From positions 1 through 33,400 of the forward strand of contig JAHFFT010000024.1 of assembly GCA_023247795.1 (NCBI GenBank): a DNA stretch of 33,400 nucleotides, in the 5' to 3' direction. A program made the position numbers and the translations under genes. This document shows, in pieces, positions 23,917 to 32,547 of the stretch (position 1 is the first letter of the stretch; each line of letters begins with the position of its first letter). A model generated the notes under the pieces. That model made no database searches. It saw only the letters and a list, made by a program, of their open reading frames with translations, and had not been told where the DNA came from. This stretch comes from Candidatus Omnitrophota bacterium (GTDB taxonomy: Bacteria > Omnitrophota > Gorgyraeia > Zapsychrales > JANLHA01).

Positions 23917-24404
23917 AGTCCTCTCGTCATATGGCAGTATCCCAAACCCAATGCAATCGCGTCGCTGGCATCCAAGGTCAGTTTCTCGGCGGGAATCTTG
24001 AAAAATCGCGCCACGACCTCACGGGTCTGCTGTTTTCCAACGCCGCCCTGGCCCAGCAGTGATTTACGAATCCGCTTCACACTGTACTCCGCCAATTTTA
24101 TTTGACAATGAACACTGACCAAACAAATCACTCCCCGCACATGACCTAAAACGCTCACAGTTGCGGGGTGCCGATGATGAGCGTATAACTTTTCCAATAC
24201 CATCACCTGCGGTTGATACTGCTGAATCACTTCCCGCAAATGAAAATAAATCTTATCAAGCCTTTGCGGCAGGTCGCTGTCTTTTTTGGGTTCGATGCAC
24301 CCGGCCTCAAGCAACTTAAATCCTCTGCTCCCGGAACCCTCAACTTCAATCACGGCGTATCCGGTGACTTTCAATCCTGGATCAACGCCCAAAACCCTTT
24401 TCAT
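23898..24404 (-). CDS. ruvC: Holliday junction resolvase RuvC
   Basis: The product has 168 residues. It cuts Holliday junctions symmetrically. The RNase H-like fold carries the acidic active-site residues: D8 in VLGVDPGLKVTGYAV, a glutamate in MVLEKLYAHHRHPAT, and aspartates in TLDASDAIALGLGYCH. The start overlaps the yebC stop as ATGA, the usual neighbour. The last residues (RGQSL) and the stop come from the palindromic repeat, which replaced the original C-terminus. The catalytic core is unaffected. Confidence 0.96.
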   Translation of the reverse strand: MKRVLGVDPGLKVTGYAVIEVEGSGSRGFKLLEAGCIEPKKDSDLPQRLDKIYFHLREVIQQYQPQVMVLEKLYAHHRHPATVSVLGHVRGVICLVSVHCQIKLAEYSVKRIRKSLLGQGGVGKQQTREVVARFFKIPAEKLTLDASDAIALGLGYCHMTRGLRGQSL

Positions 24405-25156
24405 CCTTGCGCCGCAACCTTCGCCATTTCCTCCTCGGAAATGTCAAAATTAGCATGTACCGCCTGGACATCTTCTTGCTCTTCTAAATTTTCCATCAAG
24501 GCTAGAAGCGTCTTGACGTCATTGCCATGCACCGCGATACTTGAACTCGGGACCTTGGTCAGCTCGGCAGTAACCATTGCAATGCCTTTTGCCGTTATGG
24601 CCTTCTTAACCGCTTCCAGATTCGCCGGATCACAAGTGATTTCATGAAATTCCCCCTCGGACTTGATGTCCTCACCACCGGCATCAAGCACAATCTCCAT
24701 CAACGCGTCTTCAGCGATTTTCTTTTTTTCAATTGTGATATAACCCTTAGAGCTGAACATCCAGGACGTGCTTCCGGCCCCGGCCATACTCCCGCCCTTT
24801 TTCGCCAGGATATTTCGAATCTCGGCAGTCGTACGGTTTTTATTGTCCGTTAATCCTTCAATCAAAATCGCAACACCCGCTGGACCATAAGCATCAAAAG
24901 TCACGTTCTCATAAACAATACCCGGCAACTCGCCGGTCCCTTTTTTGATAGCGTTCTCAACATTGGCGTTGGGCATGTTGATCTCTTTCGCCCGCGCCAC
25001 AGCCGCCCGCAAACGGATATTATGGTCTTGATTACCGCCGCCTTCTTTTGCCGCAGCTGTAATCTCGCGGGTCACTTTCGTAAACGCGGCCCCACGGCTC
25101 GCGTCGGTTGCCGCTTTTTTGTGTTTGATCTTAGCCCACTTCGAATGCCCTGACAT
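24401..25156 (-). CDS. yebC: YebC/PmpR family regulatory or translation factor
   Basis: The product has 251 residues, full family length. The start MSGHSKWAKIKHKKAATDASRG and the segments GGNQDHNIRLRAAVARAKEINMPNANVENAIKKG and YGPAGVAILIEGLTDNKNRT are highly characteristic. YebC proteins have been described as transcription regulators and, more recently, as factors that relieve ribosome stalling at proline stretches. An AGGAGG site precedes the ATG. The order yebC-ruvC-ruvA is classical. The 62 bases between it and rnpB are AT-rich and hold no further gene. Confidence 0.97.
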   Translation of the reverse strand: MSGHSKWAKIKHKKAATDASRGAAFTKVTREITAAAKEGGGNQDHNIRLRAAVARAKEINMPNANVENAIKKGTGELPGIVYENVTFDAYGPAGVAILIEGLTDNKNRTTAEIRNILAKKGGSMAGAGSTSWMFSSKGYITIEKKKIAEDALMEIVLDAGGEDIKSEGEFHEITCDPANLEAVKKAITAKGIAMVTAELTKVPSSSIAVHGNDVKTLLALMENLEEQEDVQAVHANFDISEEEMAKVAAQG

Positions 25157-25218
25157 GATACCCTCCTATTAAACCGAACATTGACAAAAACATTTTTTAA
25201 AATTAAAACTCAATTTAC

Positions 25219-25580
25219 GACGAGCAAACCAATAAGCCGAGTTTTGTTGTTTCCTTCGAAAAGGAAATATGGTTATTGAACTCACTATAGGAATCGCTTC
25301 CCATACGCTTGCGGTCTACCCGGGAATATGACGAAACGGATCGCCTCGTTCCTGTAAACAGGATTTTCCCTTATTTGACCTTGCTCCATGCAGAGATTGC
25401 TCGTTTCACTTCCCGCCCGCCTTAAAAATTTTAAGGAAGGCGGGACTTCGTCACTGTAGCTCTGATCCTCCCCGACTTTCGTCGAGTGCCCTGCATGACC
25501 AGGGTGCATTATCCTTTGGAGCTCGGACTTTCCTCCCCCCCGTCATTTGACGTAGAGGCAACCATTTTGGCCTGCTCGTC
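25219..25580 (-). ncRNA. rnpB: RNase P RNA
   Basis: The transcript is about 362 bases. Universal elements are visible on the minus strand: CR-I GAGGAAAGTCCGAGC (25525-25535 and on), the central GGAGCAAGGTCAAATA (25372-25387) and CR-V CTCGGCTTA (25233-25241). CR-I and CR-V pair as helix P4 with the conserved bulged U, the third G-C pair of the consensus being A-U here. Helix P1 forms from GACGAGCAGGCCAA at the 5' end and TTGGTTTGCTCGTC at the 3' end, 14 pairs including two G-U. This RNA is the catalytic part of RNase P, which trims tRNA 5' ends. Its 5' 72 bases overlap the 3' end of rnhA on the same strand. No good promoter lies upstream, so processing from the rnhA transcript is possible. Confidence 0.93.
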
Positions 25581-25973
25581 TTTGAGAGCCTTTTTCGCTA
25601 ACCGATCAGCTTCTTTGTTTTTTTCCCGAGGGATGTGCTGGATTTCAACACGACCCACCTGCGAGATCAAACGCCGAACCTGATCAGACAAAGATCTGAT
25701 CCCCTCATCACGGACTTTATATTGTCCGATCATCTGCTTATAAAGCAGTTCACTGTCGGTAAAGACGTGAACTTCGCCGGCCTTTAAAGCCGAACACGCT
25801 TCTAAAGCGCAAATCAAAGCGGTATATTCGGCAATGTTGTTGGTCGCGTTGCCAATGGCCTTCGAGATCTCTTTGATCACTTGACCATTTTCAAGGATCA
25901 CAACACCGATCGACGCTCTTCCTGGATTGCCGCTACAAGCCCCGTCGGTATATACCGTTAAACTTCGGTTCAA
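25509..25973 (-). CDS. rnhA: Ribonuclease HI, 3' end overlapping rnpB
   Basis: The product has 154 residues. It degrades RNA in RNA-DNA hybrids. The DEDD active site is D10 in VYTDGACSGNPG, E49 in NIAEYTALICAL, D73 in VFTDSELLYKQM and D123 in REKNKEADRLAKKAL. The family core ends near residue 130. The remaining 23 residues (from D132) are encoded by the 5' part of the RNase P RNA gene, and the peptide DGGEESPSS corresponds to its CR-I region. It starts with TTG, supported by GAGG overlapping the stop of the zinc-ribbon gene. The basic protrusion of E. coli RNase HI is lacking, as in Bacillus-type short enzymes. Confidence 0.94.
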   Translation of the reverse strand: MNRSLTVYTDGACSGNPGRASIGVVILENGQVIKEISKAIGNATNNIAEYTALICALEACSALKAGEVHVFTDSELLYKQMIGQYKVRDEGIRSLSDQVRRLISQVGRVEIQHIPREKNKEADRLAKKALKDEQAKMVASTSNDGGEESPSSKG

Positions 25974-25982
25974 AGAGCAACC

Positions 25983-26708
25983 TCACACATCTTCTTGAAG
26001 ATAAAGGATCCGAGCGCAAAATTCGCACTGCACCATATCTTGGTGCATCTTGATCTGATTAACCACTTGCGCCGGTACATTCATGTAACAACCGCCGCAG
26101 GAGGCACCCGTCACCGGTACCAACGCCAATCCATCTTTGTTATTCAAAATTTTTTCGTATTTCAGCAGGAGATTCTTGTCCAGTTCCGGGGCAATTTGCT
26201 TACGCTGATTTTCCAAAACCGACTTTTTGCCTTCCAGGTCTTTCATCGAGGCCTCAATGACCTGTTTTTCCTTCAAATATTTTTGCTCTTCTTGCTTAAG
26301 CGCTTCTTTTTCCTGATTGATCAAGACTTGAACTTGGTCGCCGAGGTCGTAAAAATTCAAAATCTTTTCTTCAATGATCGATTTATCCGCCTTGACCCCT
26401 TCAATCTCGACGAGCTTGGCGGTATATTCTTTATTGGTCTTGATCTCGGAAAGCTGGGCATTGACTTTGCGGATGGCGTCCTCTTTGACCAACAGGTCCC
26501 CTTCCAATCCTTTGCGCTCAAGTTGAATGGTCTTAAATTTTTCTTCGAGCTCCTTCAACCTGGCCTTCTTGGCCTCGAACTGCTTTTGCGTCTCAGCCAA
26601 AACCTCGGGCCCGGCCTTGAGTTCACGCTTAAAATGAAATATTTCCCGATCAATCTTTTGTAACGCGACCAGCTTTTTAACCGTCTCTAGTATTGTCGTC
26701 TGCGTCAA
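25983..26708 (-). CDS. C4-type zinc-ribbon coiled-coil protein (CT398/DUF164 type)
   Basis: The product has about 241 residues from a TTG at 26708 with AAGGG upstream; an in-frame TTG at 26735 would start almost inside the tRNA and is less likely. It begins with the family's LVALQKIDREIFHFKREL and continues as a long coiled coil to about residue 180. It ends in a zinc ribbon with two cysteine pairs, CGGC and CEFC. This family is widespread next to rnpB and RNase H genes, as here. The Chlamydia member CT398 binds sigma-54 and secretion components, but the general function is unclear. It lies directly behind the tRNA-Val gene. Confidence 0.88.
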   Translation of the reverse strand: MTQTTILETVKKLVALQKIDREIFHFKRELKAGPEVLAETQKQFEAKKARLKELEEKFKTIQLERKGLEGDLLVKEDAIRKVNAQLSEIKTNKEYTAKLVEIEGVKADKSIIEEKILNFYDLGDQVQVLINQEKEALKQEEQKYLKEKQVIEASMKDLEGKKSVLENQRKQIAPELDKNLLLKYEKILNNKDGLALVPVTGASCGGCYMNVPAQVVNQIKMHQDMVQCEFCARILYLQEDV

Positions 26709-26738
26709 CGAATCTTTCCCTTTCCCCAAAACCAATAA

Positions 26739-26812
26739 TGGGCACAGAAGGACTCGAACCTTCGACCTCTGCCATGTGAGGGCAACGCTCTAACCAGCTG
26801 AGCTATGCGCCC
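26739..26812 (-). tRNA. tRNA-Val (anticodon CAC)
   Basis: The gene has 74 bases and folds as a full cloverleaf. The acceptor stem GGGCGCA pairs with TGTGCCC (one G-U), the D-arm is GCTCAGCTGGTTAGAGC, and the anticodon loop CTCACAT gives anticodon CAC. The T-arm carries GGTTCGAGTCC and the discriminator is A. CCA is not encoded. It decodes the GUG valine codon. Confidence 0.95.
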
Positions 26813-26888
26813 ATTTCGATTGAACTTTATCATAACCTGCCAGGTCGGTTTGCCGACTCATCGTCGGTAAACAGCCCATTTTACATTC

Positions 26889-26962
26889 TGGGCCCACGTG
26901 GACTTGAACCACGGACCAATTGATTATGAGTCAACTGCTCTAACCGGCTGAGCTATGGGCCC
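26889..26962 (-). tRNA. tRNA with anticodon CAT (probably Ile2, alternatively elongator Met)
   Basis: The gene has 74 bases. The acceptor stem GGGCCCA pairs with TGGGCCC, the D-arm is GCTCAGCCGGTTAGAGC, and the anticodon loop CTCATAA gives CAT. The T-loop carries GGTTCAAGTCC. CCA is not encoded. GACTCATAATC with a GGTTCAAGTCC T-arm resembles the lysidine-modified tRNA-Ile2 of other bacteria, but elongator tRNA-Met cannot be excluded without a model-based call. Confidence 0.92.
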
Positions 26963-27013
26963 TCATCCACAAATTTGCTGTAACTCTTTTATTTCCCGAA
27001 AATTTTGACTTTC

Positions 27014-27042
27014 AATATAACACAAGGATTTTGGATTTTCAA
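27014..27042 (-). promoter_or_regulatory. Promoter for the tRNA pair and downstream genes
   Basis: TTGAAA (27037-27042), a 17-base spacer and TATATT (27014-27019) on the minus strand give a good sigma-70 promoter. Transcription would start near 27006, about 45 bases before the first tRNA, and could continue into the zinc-ribbon gene, rnhA and rnpB. Confidence 0.7.
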
Positions 27043-27083
27043 CAGAATATGAGGGAACACGCGTGGCAATTCCTAAGGCGATT

Positions 27084-28112
27084 TCATTCATCAACAACGC
27101 TTACTTTCAACGTCCCGGTAGGGTTGACCCCTTTGATGCTCATCAGATAAACGCTGAAAATCTCGAACTTATGTGGCTTCTGAAAACTCTCTCCTTTGAA
27201 CCGCATATGGATCGATTCCCCTGATTTCAAAATGACGCTTTCTCCTCCTTGAGAATTGTCTGTTGGCCGGGTCCCCCAATACTGATTATCAAAAAGAAAA
27301 AACAGGGTCGATTGCCCCAATCCCTTAACAATCATATGGCGTTTGCTGACATTCTTAAGAATCACTTCGAACTCAACATCTTCCCGCACGTGATATGTGT
27401 CTTTTATCGTGCGCAACTCAAGCCGCAAAGGAAGATATTCCTGCTGATATCCCGCTAACAGATCCCCGTACTTTTGGATGAGCGGCAGGACATCAAACTG
27501 GGTGCGCAACAAATGCTTGCGTTGATAGCCGGAAAATTTCACATCCAGCAAGGGAAAACCAAAATTGAACGAGTCTCGCGACTGTTCAAACGTGACATCC
27601 TTCATGCGATCAATGGTCAACCCAAAACGGTAAGGTGTCTGGGCCTTATCTCGGGCCTCTCCGGTGTACTCATAATCGATTTGATAAATCCCATATTGAT
27701 TTTCCGTCAGACGCGACTTATCAAAATTCTCCAATTCTGGATAACGCGCCTTTTCCTTTTCAATCTCTTGGTAAATCGACATCACAACTTCGTTGCAGAG
27801 CTCTTTCAACTTTGGATCAAACGCGTCTTCCTCGGCGTGACTCTTACCCATACCGCACAAAAGGCTGAAAAACAAAAGGAACAATATCGACTGTCCCAAA
27901 ATTCTCCCTGGAAGATTCCAGCCGGCCTTGAGCCGGACGTCGCGAGGACGAGCGGGCACGGTTCCCCCGCCTTGGCGGGGGAGAGCGAGGACGAGAGCCG
28001 AGCGCAGCCCAGTCACGCTGGGGCTGGGCAAGCGTTCCGGCGAAAGGCTTGCTGGAATCTCATGCAATCGCCCGTTGACTGATTTCTGAATAACTTTTTT
28101 AGTACTTTTCAT
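27084..28112 (-). CDS. Hypothetical secreted protein with an in-frame palindromic insertion near its N-terminus
   Basis: The product has 342 residues from the ATG at 28112, chosen because GAAGGA lies seven bases upstream. Residues 1-17 are basic (MKSTKKVIQKSVNGR). Then about 50 residues, rich in Pro, Ser and Arg, are encoded by a 148-bp palindromic repeat. After that comes the hydrophobic core of a signal peptide (ILFLLFFSLLCGMGKSHA, about residues 75-93). The mature part (about 250 residues) shows no known motif and ends in a probable beta-sandwich-like segment (DVEFEVILKNVSKRHMIVKG and KFEIFSVYLMSIKG), as in proteins with an immunoglobulin-like C-terminus. Whether export still works with the insertion is uncertain; translation from an internal TTG after the repeat is possible. 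Confidence 0.75.
   Translation of the reverse strand: MKSTKKVIQKSVNGRLHEIPASLSPERLPSPSVTGLRSALVLALPRQGGGTVPARPRDVRLKAGWNLPGRILGQSILFLLFFSLLCGMGKSHAEEDAFDPKLKELCNEVVMSIYQEIEKEKARYPELENFDKSRLTENQYGIYQIDYEYTGEARDKAQTPYRFGLTIDRMKDVTFEQSRDSFNFGFPLLDVKFSGYQRKHLLRTQFDVLPLIQKYGDLLAGYQQEYLPLRLELRTIKDTYHVREDVEFEVILKNVSKRHMIVKGLGQSTLFFLFDNQYWGTRPTDNSQGGESVILKSGESIHMRFKGESFQKPHKFEIFSVYLMSIKGVNPTGTLKVSVVDE
27913..28060. repeat. 148-bp palindromic repeat element inserted in a coding region
   Basis: The ends are exact inverted repeats, AGATTCCAGC at 27913-27922 and GCTGGAATCT at 28051-28060. The similarity extends inward for about 26 bases with a few changes (CCGGA core). The inside holds two further hairpins: TCCCCCGCC-TT-GGCGGGGGA, and GCCCAG paired with CTGGGC. 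The GC-rich content stands out from the neighbouring gene. The shape is that of a small non-autonomous interspersed element such as a REP/MITE-like or protein-coding palindromic element. Confidence 0.85.
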
Positions 28113-28132
28113 AACCAATCCTTCTCTTCGCT

Positions 28133-28172
28133 AAAAACGAAAAGGCCTGCCCATACCGGTCAGCAGGCCTTT
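28133..28172 (-). terminator. Rho-independent terminator behind rpoD
   Basis: On the minus strand a perfect 10-base-pair stem, AAAGGCCTGC with GCAGGCCTTT, and a 12-base loop are followed by TTCGTTTTT. It lies 28 bases after the rpoD stop codon and should end the cvpA-nif3-dnaG-rpoD transcript. It also separates it from the secreted protein gene. Confidence 0.85.
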
Positions 28173-28200
28173 CGCCATCAAAACAACAACTTGACACTCG

Positions 28201-29781
28201 TTAAATGGCAACCTCCACCTCACGTGATGAGATGTCGAGAAATTGCTTGATCCGACGAGACCTGGTCGGATGGCGCAATTTCCGCAGGGCCTTGGATTCA
28301 ATTTGACGGACCCGTTCACGAGTCACGTTGAATTCACTACCAACCTCTTCCAAGGTTCGGCTGGTGCCGTCATGAATTCCGAAACGCAATTCCAAAATCT
28401 TGCGTTCGCGAGAATCCAGGCTCTCTAAAACAGCGGAAATTTCTTCCTTCAACATCGAATGCAGTGTTGCGTTCGCCGGTGACACTGCTTTTTTATCTTC
28501 AATGAAATCACCGAAATTGGTGTCGCCTTCATCACCGATCGGAGTTTGCAAAGAGATCGGTACCTGCGAAATTTTTAAAATCTCTTTGACTTTGGTGACC
28601 GAAATCCTCATCTGCTTGGAAATTTCCTGCGCCGTCGGTTCCCGGCCGTACTCCTGCACAAACAAACGGGAGATCCGAATGATTTTATTGATGGTCTCGG
28701 TCATGTGGACCGGAATCCTGATGGTGCGCGCTTGATCGGCGATTGATCGGGTGATCGCCTGGCGTATCCACCACGTCGCGTAAGTTGAAAATTTGTATCC
28801 GCGTTTGTATTCAAATTTCTCAACCGCACGGATCAACCCCATGTTCCCCTCTTGGATCAAATCCAAAAAGGACAGACCACGGTTGATATATTTCTTGGCG
28901 ATGCTGACGACCAAACGCAGATTCGCTTCAACCAAAAGTTTCTTGGCCTTATTGAATTTTGACTGACGGATCTTGATGACCCGCAGCTGCTCTTTGAGAT
29001 TCCCGATGGAATCGCCCAGGGCCTTCTGATACCGGCTTCGCTCCTTGCGCAGCTGCGCCGTGTTCTTGTCTTTCCGGTTTCCTTTCAGGGCCTTATCGAT
29101 CCTTTCAACCGAATCAATCAGCTCGACCATCCTTTCAACAATTTCCTCGTTCACGGTTGCCGTGAGTTTGAATTCGGCCAACGCCATGGCTGCTTGTTCT
29201 GTCCCGACGCGGCTATGCCGCACCCGCTTGATGATCTGGTTCAAATCCCGGATCAGTTTGGGGCGTCTTTCCAATTCGTCCTTAATCACATCCTCGACGT
29301 TGATCTGCTCTTTCAAAACCAGATTGACCTTTTCCAAGGCCTCTTTTCGGGCATAAGACGTCATAAACAACGCCTCGGCAAATTTCTGTTCGGTCTCCTC
29401 AATGCGTTTGGCCAGGCTGATTTCTTCTTCACGGGTCAAAAGCGGGATCGATCCCATCTGTTTGAGATACATCTTGACCGGATCATCAAGCGGTATGAAT
29501 TTATCCGCATATTCGTCGTCGCGGGTCTGCTCTTCGCGCAGACGACGCACCTGTTGCTCACGGCTCTCTTCATCCTCGAGTTCCATCTCCTCGGCATCTT
29601 CCTCGGATTCGATGACCTTGATGTTTTTTCCGTCAAGGATCTCAAATACATGATCGATCTCTTCTGACGAATCGATCTTCTCCGACAAGGTGTCGTTCAC
29701 CTCATCATAAGTCAAATACCCTTTCTTTTTTCCAAGGGCGATCAACTTATCGAGATCATTCTTCAACTCTTTACGGTTCAT
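28201..29781 (-). CDS. rpoD: RNA polymerase primary sigma factor (sigma-70)
   Basis: The product has 526 residues. Region 1.1 (about residues 1-80, [19 protein letters not shown]) marks a primary rather than alternative sigma factor. Region 1.2 is [22 protein letters not shown] moderate non-conserved region follows. Region 2 carries [12 protein letters not shown] and the -10-binding [22 protein letters not shown]. Region 3 follows ([13 protein letters not shown]). Region 4.2 is [29 protein letters not shown], the -35-binding helix-turn-helix. It lies five bases after dnaG in the classical macromolecular synthesis order, and a terminator follows. The promoters listed in this window fit its predicted specificity. 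Confidence 0.98.
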   Translation of the reverse strand: MNRKELKNDLDKLIALGKKKGYLTYDEVNDTLSEKIDSSEEIDHVFEILDGKNIKVIESEEDAEEMELEDEESREQQVRRLREEQTRDDEYADKFIPLDDPVKMYLKQMGSIPLLTREEEISLAKRIEETEQKFAEALFMTSYARKEALEKVNLVLKEQINVEDVIKDELERRPKLIRDLNQIIKRVRHSRVGTEQAAMALAEFKLTATVNEEIVERMVELIDSVERIDKALKGNRKDKNTAQLRKERSRYQKALGDSIGNLKEQLRVIKIRQSKFNKAKKLLVEANLRLVVSIAKKYINRGLSFLDLIQEGNMGLIRAVEKFEYKRGYKFSTYATWWIRQAITRSIADQARTIRIPVHMTETINKIIRISRLFVQEYGREPTAQEISKQMRISVTKVKEILKISQVPISLQTPIGDEGDTNFGDFIEDKKAVSPANATLHSMLKEEISAVLESLDSRERKILELRFGIHDGTSRTLEEVGSEFNVTRERVRQIESKALRKLRHPTRSRRIKQFLDISSREVEVAI

Positions 29782-29786
29782 TTTTT

Positions 29787-31562
29787 CTACCCCTTGATTA
29801 ATTGATTAAACTCCCTTACCAAATGATCCAACTTCTCTTGATCCCCAATATTTTTTGCGTCCTGCATTTTTTGCTGCAACTTCTGGCGCTGCGACCGCAC
29901 ACGTTCCTGCCGCAACCGTTTGATACAGTCCTGATGGACCTTGTGCTTATTTTCCAACACACTCTCCGACGATGAGACGATGGCGGAAATGAGCCGCGAG
30001 ACCTTCTCATCATCAAAACAATTCACGAGCGACGCCGGAGAAATCTTCTGCCCCTCTGCAAACAAATCAAAAATCTTTTTCACGACATCGCGCACATTCG
30101 AATTTTGAAAATCGTCCAACTCAACGGCCGACTTGGTCAAATCAATGAATTGGTCATCTTCCAACATCAAGTGCACCAAATCCCGTTCCACCGGCCGGAT
30201 CGGCTGACTGACCGGCACCGACGGCTCAATCGGACTAGAACTCACCCGCCCAGCATTCTTTAGCCCGATCTTTTTCAGCTCTTCCCAAAGCGTGTCTTCT
30301 TTAACGCGCAATTCATGCGCTAAACGACGGATGTATTCCGACTTAACAATGGCATTGCTGAACTGATCGATGGTCGCGAGCATCTCCACGGCAATCTGAG
30401 CGGTCGTTTCAATATTTGAGTCTGGCGCGCGCCGCAACAGCAATTTCAATTTGAAATCAAAGATCGATTCCGCGGATTCAATCATTTTTTTAAGGGCCTC
30501 CGCGCCAAACTGCTGAACAAAAGAATCCGGATCATGGCCCTCCGCTAAGCAAACCAACTTCACGTTCAAATCTTCGGCAATCAAAAGATCAATGCTACGC
30601 AACATCGCCGACTGTCCGGCGAGATCGGCATCAAATAACATCACGACATTCTTGGTGTAGCGACGGAGCAAACGGATCTGATCAATGGTCAAGGCCGTTC
30701 CTAAGGACGCCACAATATTTTCAATTCCGTTTTTAAACGGAACCATGAAATCCATATAACCTTCGACGACCAACACCCGGTCTTCACGGATCACGGCGTC
30801 TTTCGCCAGATGGAATCCGTAGAGGTGCTTCCCCTTGGTATAAAGATCGGTTTCCGGTGAATTGACATACTTCGCCGAGTTCTCTTTCTGCATGGTCCGG
30901 GCGCCAAAAGCAACACAGCGTCCTTGGATATCAAAAATCGGAAAAATGATCCGCTCGCGAAAGCGGTCATAAAATCCTTGGCCTTCCCGTCGGGGAACAA
31001 TGAGTCCGGCACTCTCCATCTGTGAAAGGCTAATTCCGCTGCCACGCAGATGCTTGATGAGCCCATCCCATTCCTCAAGCGCGTACCCCAATTTAAACCG
31101 TTGGGCGTCTTCCAAATTGACGTTGCGTGACTTCAAATATTCTCGCGCCTGCTGTGCCGACGGTCGACGGTCCGAAATCAAATTTTTATGAAAATATTCA
31201 AGCGCTTGCCGGTTGATGTCAAAGCCCACCTGTTTTTTCTGCTGTTCCTTCTCGTCCCGCAAATCTTTTTTGGGGATGACCACCCCGACTTTATCGGCCA
31301 AAAATTGCACCGCTTCCGGGAACTCGAGCCGCTCCATTTTCATGACAAAGGTAATGGCATTGCCTCCCATTCCAGAACTGAAACAATGAAAAATCTGCTT
31401 TTTGGGACTGACAAAGAACGATGCTGTCTTCTCGTGCTGAAACGGTGACAACCCTTTGAAATTTTGCCCGGAACGCTTCAACGGAATATACGTTGATATC
31501 AGCTCAACGATATCACAGCGGTCTAAAACCTCTTGGATCACTTCGTTGGGAATGAAGCCCAT
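29787..31562 (-). CDS. dnaG: DNA primase with a degenerate zinc-binding domain
   Basis: The product has 591 residues. It makes RNA primers at the replication fork. The order is N-terminal zinc-ribbon-like domain (1-100), polymerase core (about 120-330) and C-terminal helicase-binding region. The core shows the TOPRIM residues [12 protein letters not shown] and [11 protein letters not shown] and the basic [22 protein letters not shown]. In the N-terminal domain the usual CPFH...HCFGCG ligands are replaced: S39, Q42 and S63 stand in place of Cys, His and Cys, leaving only C60. The fold motifs around them ([17 protein letters not shown]) are intact. The start overlaps the NIF3-like stop by one base. 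Confidence 0.96.
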   Translation of the reverse strand: MGFIPNEVIQEVLDRCDIVELISTYIPLKRSGQNFKGLSPFQHEKTASFFVSPKKQIFHCFSSGMGGNAITFVMKMERLEFPEAVQFLADKVGVVIPKKDLRDEKEQQKKQVGFDINRQALEYFHKNLISDRRPSAQQAREYLKSRNVNLEDAQRFKLGYALEEWDGLIKHLRGSGISLSQMESAGLIVPRREGQGFYDRFRERIIFPIFDIQGRCVAFGARTMQKENSAKYVNSPETDLYTKGKHLYGFHLAKDAVIREDRVLVVEGYMDFMVPFKNGIENIVASLGTALTIDQIRLLRRYTKNVVMLFDADLAGQSAMLRSIDLLIAEDLNVKLVCLAEGHDPDSFVQQFGAEALKKMIESAESIFDFKLKLLLRRAPDSNIETTAQIAVEMLATIDQFSNAIVKSEYIRRLAHELRVKEDTLWEELKKIGLKNAGRVSSSPIEPSVPVSQPIRPVERDLVHLMLEDDQFIDLTKSAVELDDFQNSNVRDVVKKIFDLFAEGQKISPASLVNCFDDEKVSRLISAIVSSSESVLENKHKVHQDCIKRLRQERVRSQRQKLQQKMQDAKNIGDQEKLDHLVREFNQLIKG

Positions 31563-32527
31563 CAGCGTCGAAACCTCTTAAATCCCGAACATTCAACAAT
31601 ATCAATCGCGGCTTTTTTCTGCAGTTTATCTAAAGCCAAATTGATCCCCAAATTATCACTCGCCATGTGCCCGGCATTGACCACATTTAAAAATTCCGTT
31701 TTCACCCGCGTGAAATGCTGCTCCGACAAATGCATGCAAAGCAATGTATTGATCCCGACCTGTGACAACCTGGCAAAAACTTCTTTGGACCCTTCGGTGC
31801 CGCCGGTCATATCTACAAGAATCCGTCCGGCGAGATCTTTCCGATCGCCAACCAAGACCGTTGGGCCGGACTTGAGCGCCGCACCGGCACGATATTCCGG
31901 CTCTGCCAATAAAAGATCGACCACGTTCTGCAAGGTCTTTGGTTTCTTTTGATCCATCCGTTGCTGCAGATACCGTGTCACGTGATTGTCCGTCGGCGTA
32001 TGACAGCTCAGCAAAGGGACATCGAGCAATCGCGCCGCGTCAACGGTTTGGGTATGGTTATCGCTATGCAACCGGCGACTAACTTCCGCGATACGCCGAT
32101 TCATCAACCCTTCAGCAACCTTCGATGGCAATTTAAGATTCTTTAGGACGTCGGTCTGCAAATCCATCACTTCGCACAATCCCGCCAAGGCGATCCCGAC
32201 TGGATGATGCGCCAAAACCAGATCTATCGGTTCCTTGCTGCGGGATAATTCTTTCGCCATCAAGAGTTCGCCGACATCGATATCGATGCCGACCATGATC
32301 CGCTTGATTTGTCTTTCTGGGTCCCCATTGAGGATCCGCGAATCCGCGTAAGGGTTCCAAAATTTTTCACTATCAAAGAACTTTCGATCCGACGATTTCA
32401 ACTTTCGAAATTCGGATTTGGCCTTCCGTAACTGGGCTTCGACCTGCGCGCTTTTCCGTGGATCCGCGGCAATGCCTTCTTGAATAAAAAATTTATGAAG
32501 ATCCCCAAGTCTCAAGGCATCCTCCAT
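31562..32527 (-). CDS. NIF3-like dinuclear metal protein
   Basis: The product has 321 residues. Metal-site motifs of the NIF3/DUF34 family are visible: LVLAHHPVG, SCHTPTDNHVTRYLQ and the C-terminal NAGHMASDNLGINLALD. An extended N-terminal part of about 75 residues (KSAQVEAQLRKAKSEFRKL) precedes the core. NIF3-like proteins are conserved, with proposed hydrolase roles such as GTP cyclohydrolase-like, but no firm activity. It lies between cvpA and dnaG, which is an unusual but stable-looking position, with one base of overlap with dnaG. Confidence 0.85.
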   Translation of the reverse strand: MEDALRLGDLHKFFIQEGIAADPRKSAQVEAQLRKAKSEFRKLKSSDRKFFDSEKFWNPYADSRILNGDPERQIKRIMVGIDIDVGELLMAKELSRSKEPIDLVLAHHPVGIALAGLCEVMDLQTDVLKNLKLPSKVAEGLMNRRIAEVSRRLHSDNHTQTVDAARLLDVPLLSCHTPTDNHVTRYLQQRMDQKKPKTLQNVVDLLLAEPEYRAGAALKSGPTVLVGDRKDLAGRILVDMTGGTEGSKEVFARLSQVGINTLLCMHLSEQHFTRVKTEFLNVVNAGHMASDNLGINLALDKLQKKAAIDIVECSGFKRFRR

Positions 32528-32547
32528 GATGGTTGACGGAAAAAAAC

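Noticed and set aside
25155..25218. TTGACA-like plus-strand promoter between yebC and rnpB
   Set aside because: No plus-strand gene follows, and the stretch is simply AT-rich; the match is probably chance.
25405..25450. AT-rich inverted repeat flanked by GC-rich arms as a terminator
   Set aside because: It is an internal stem of the RNase P RNA, not followed by a T-tract on the minus strand.
25285..25509. Open frame of 74 codons on the minus strand behind rnhA
   Set aside because: It lies wholly within the RNase P RNA, whose conserved elements and helices explain the sequence.
25995..26663. Plus-strand open frame of 222 codons, very rich in Phe and Leu
   Set aside because: It is the antisense shadow of the Lys/Glu-rich coiled coil of the zinc-ribbon protein, and it has no ribosome binding site or family motif.
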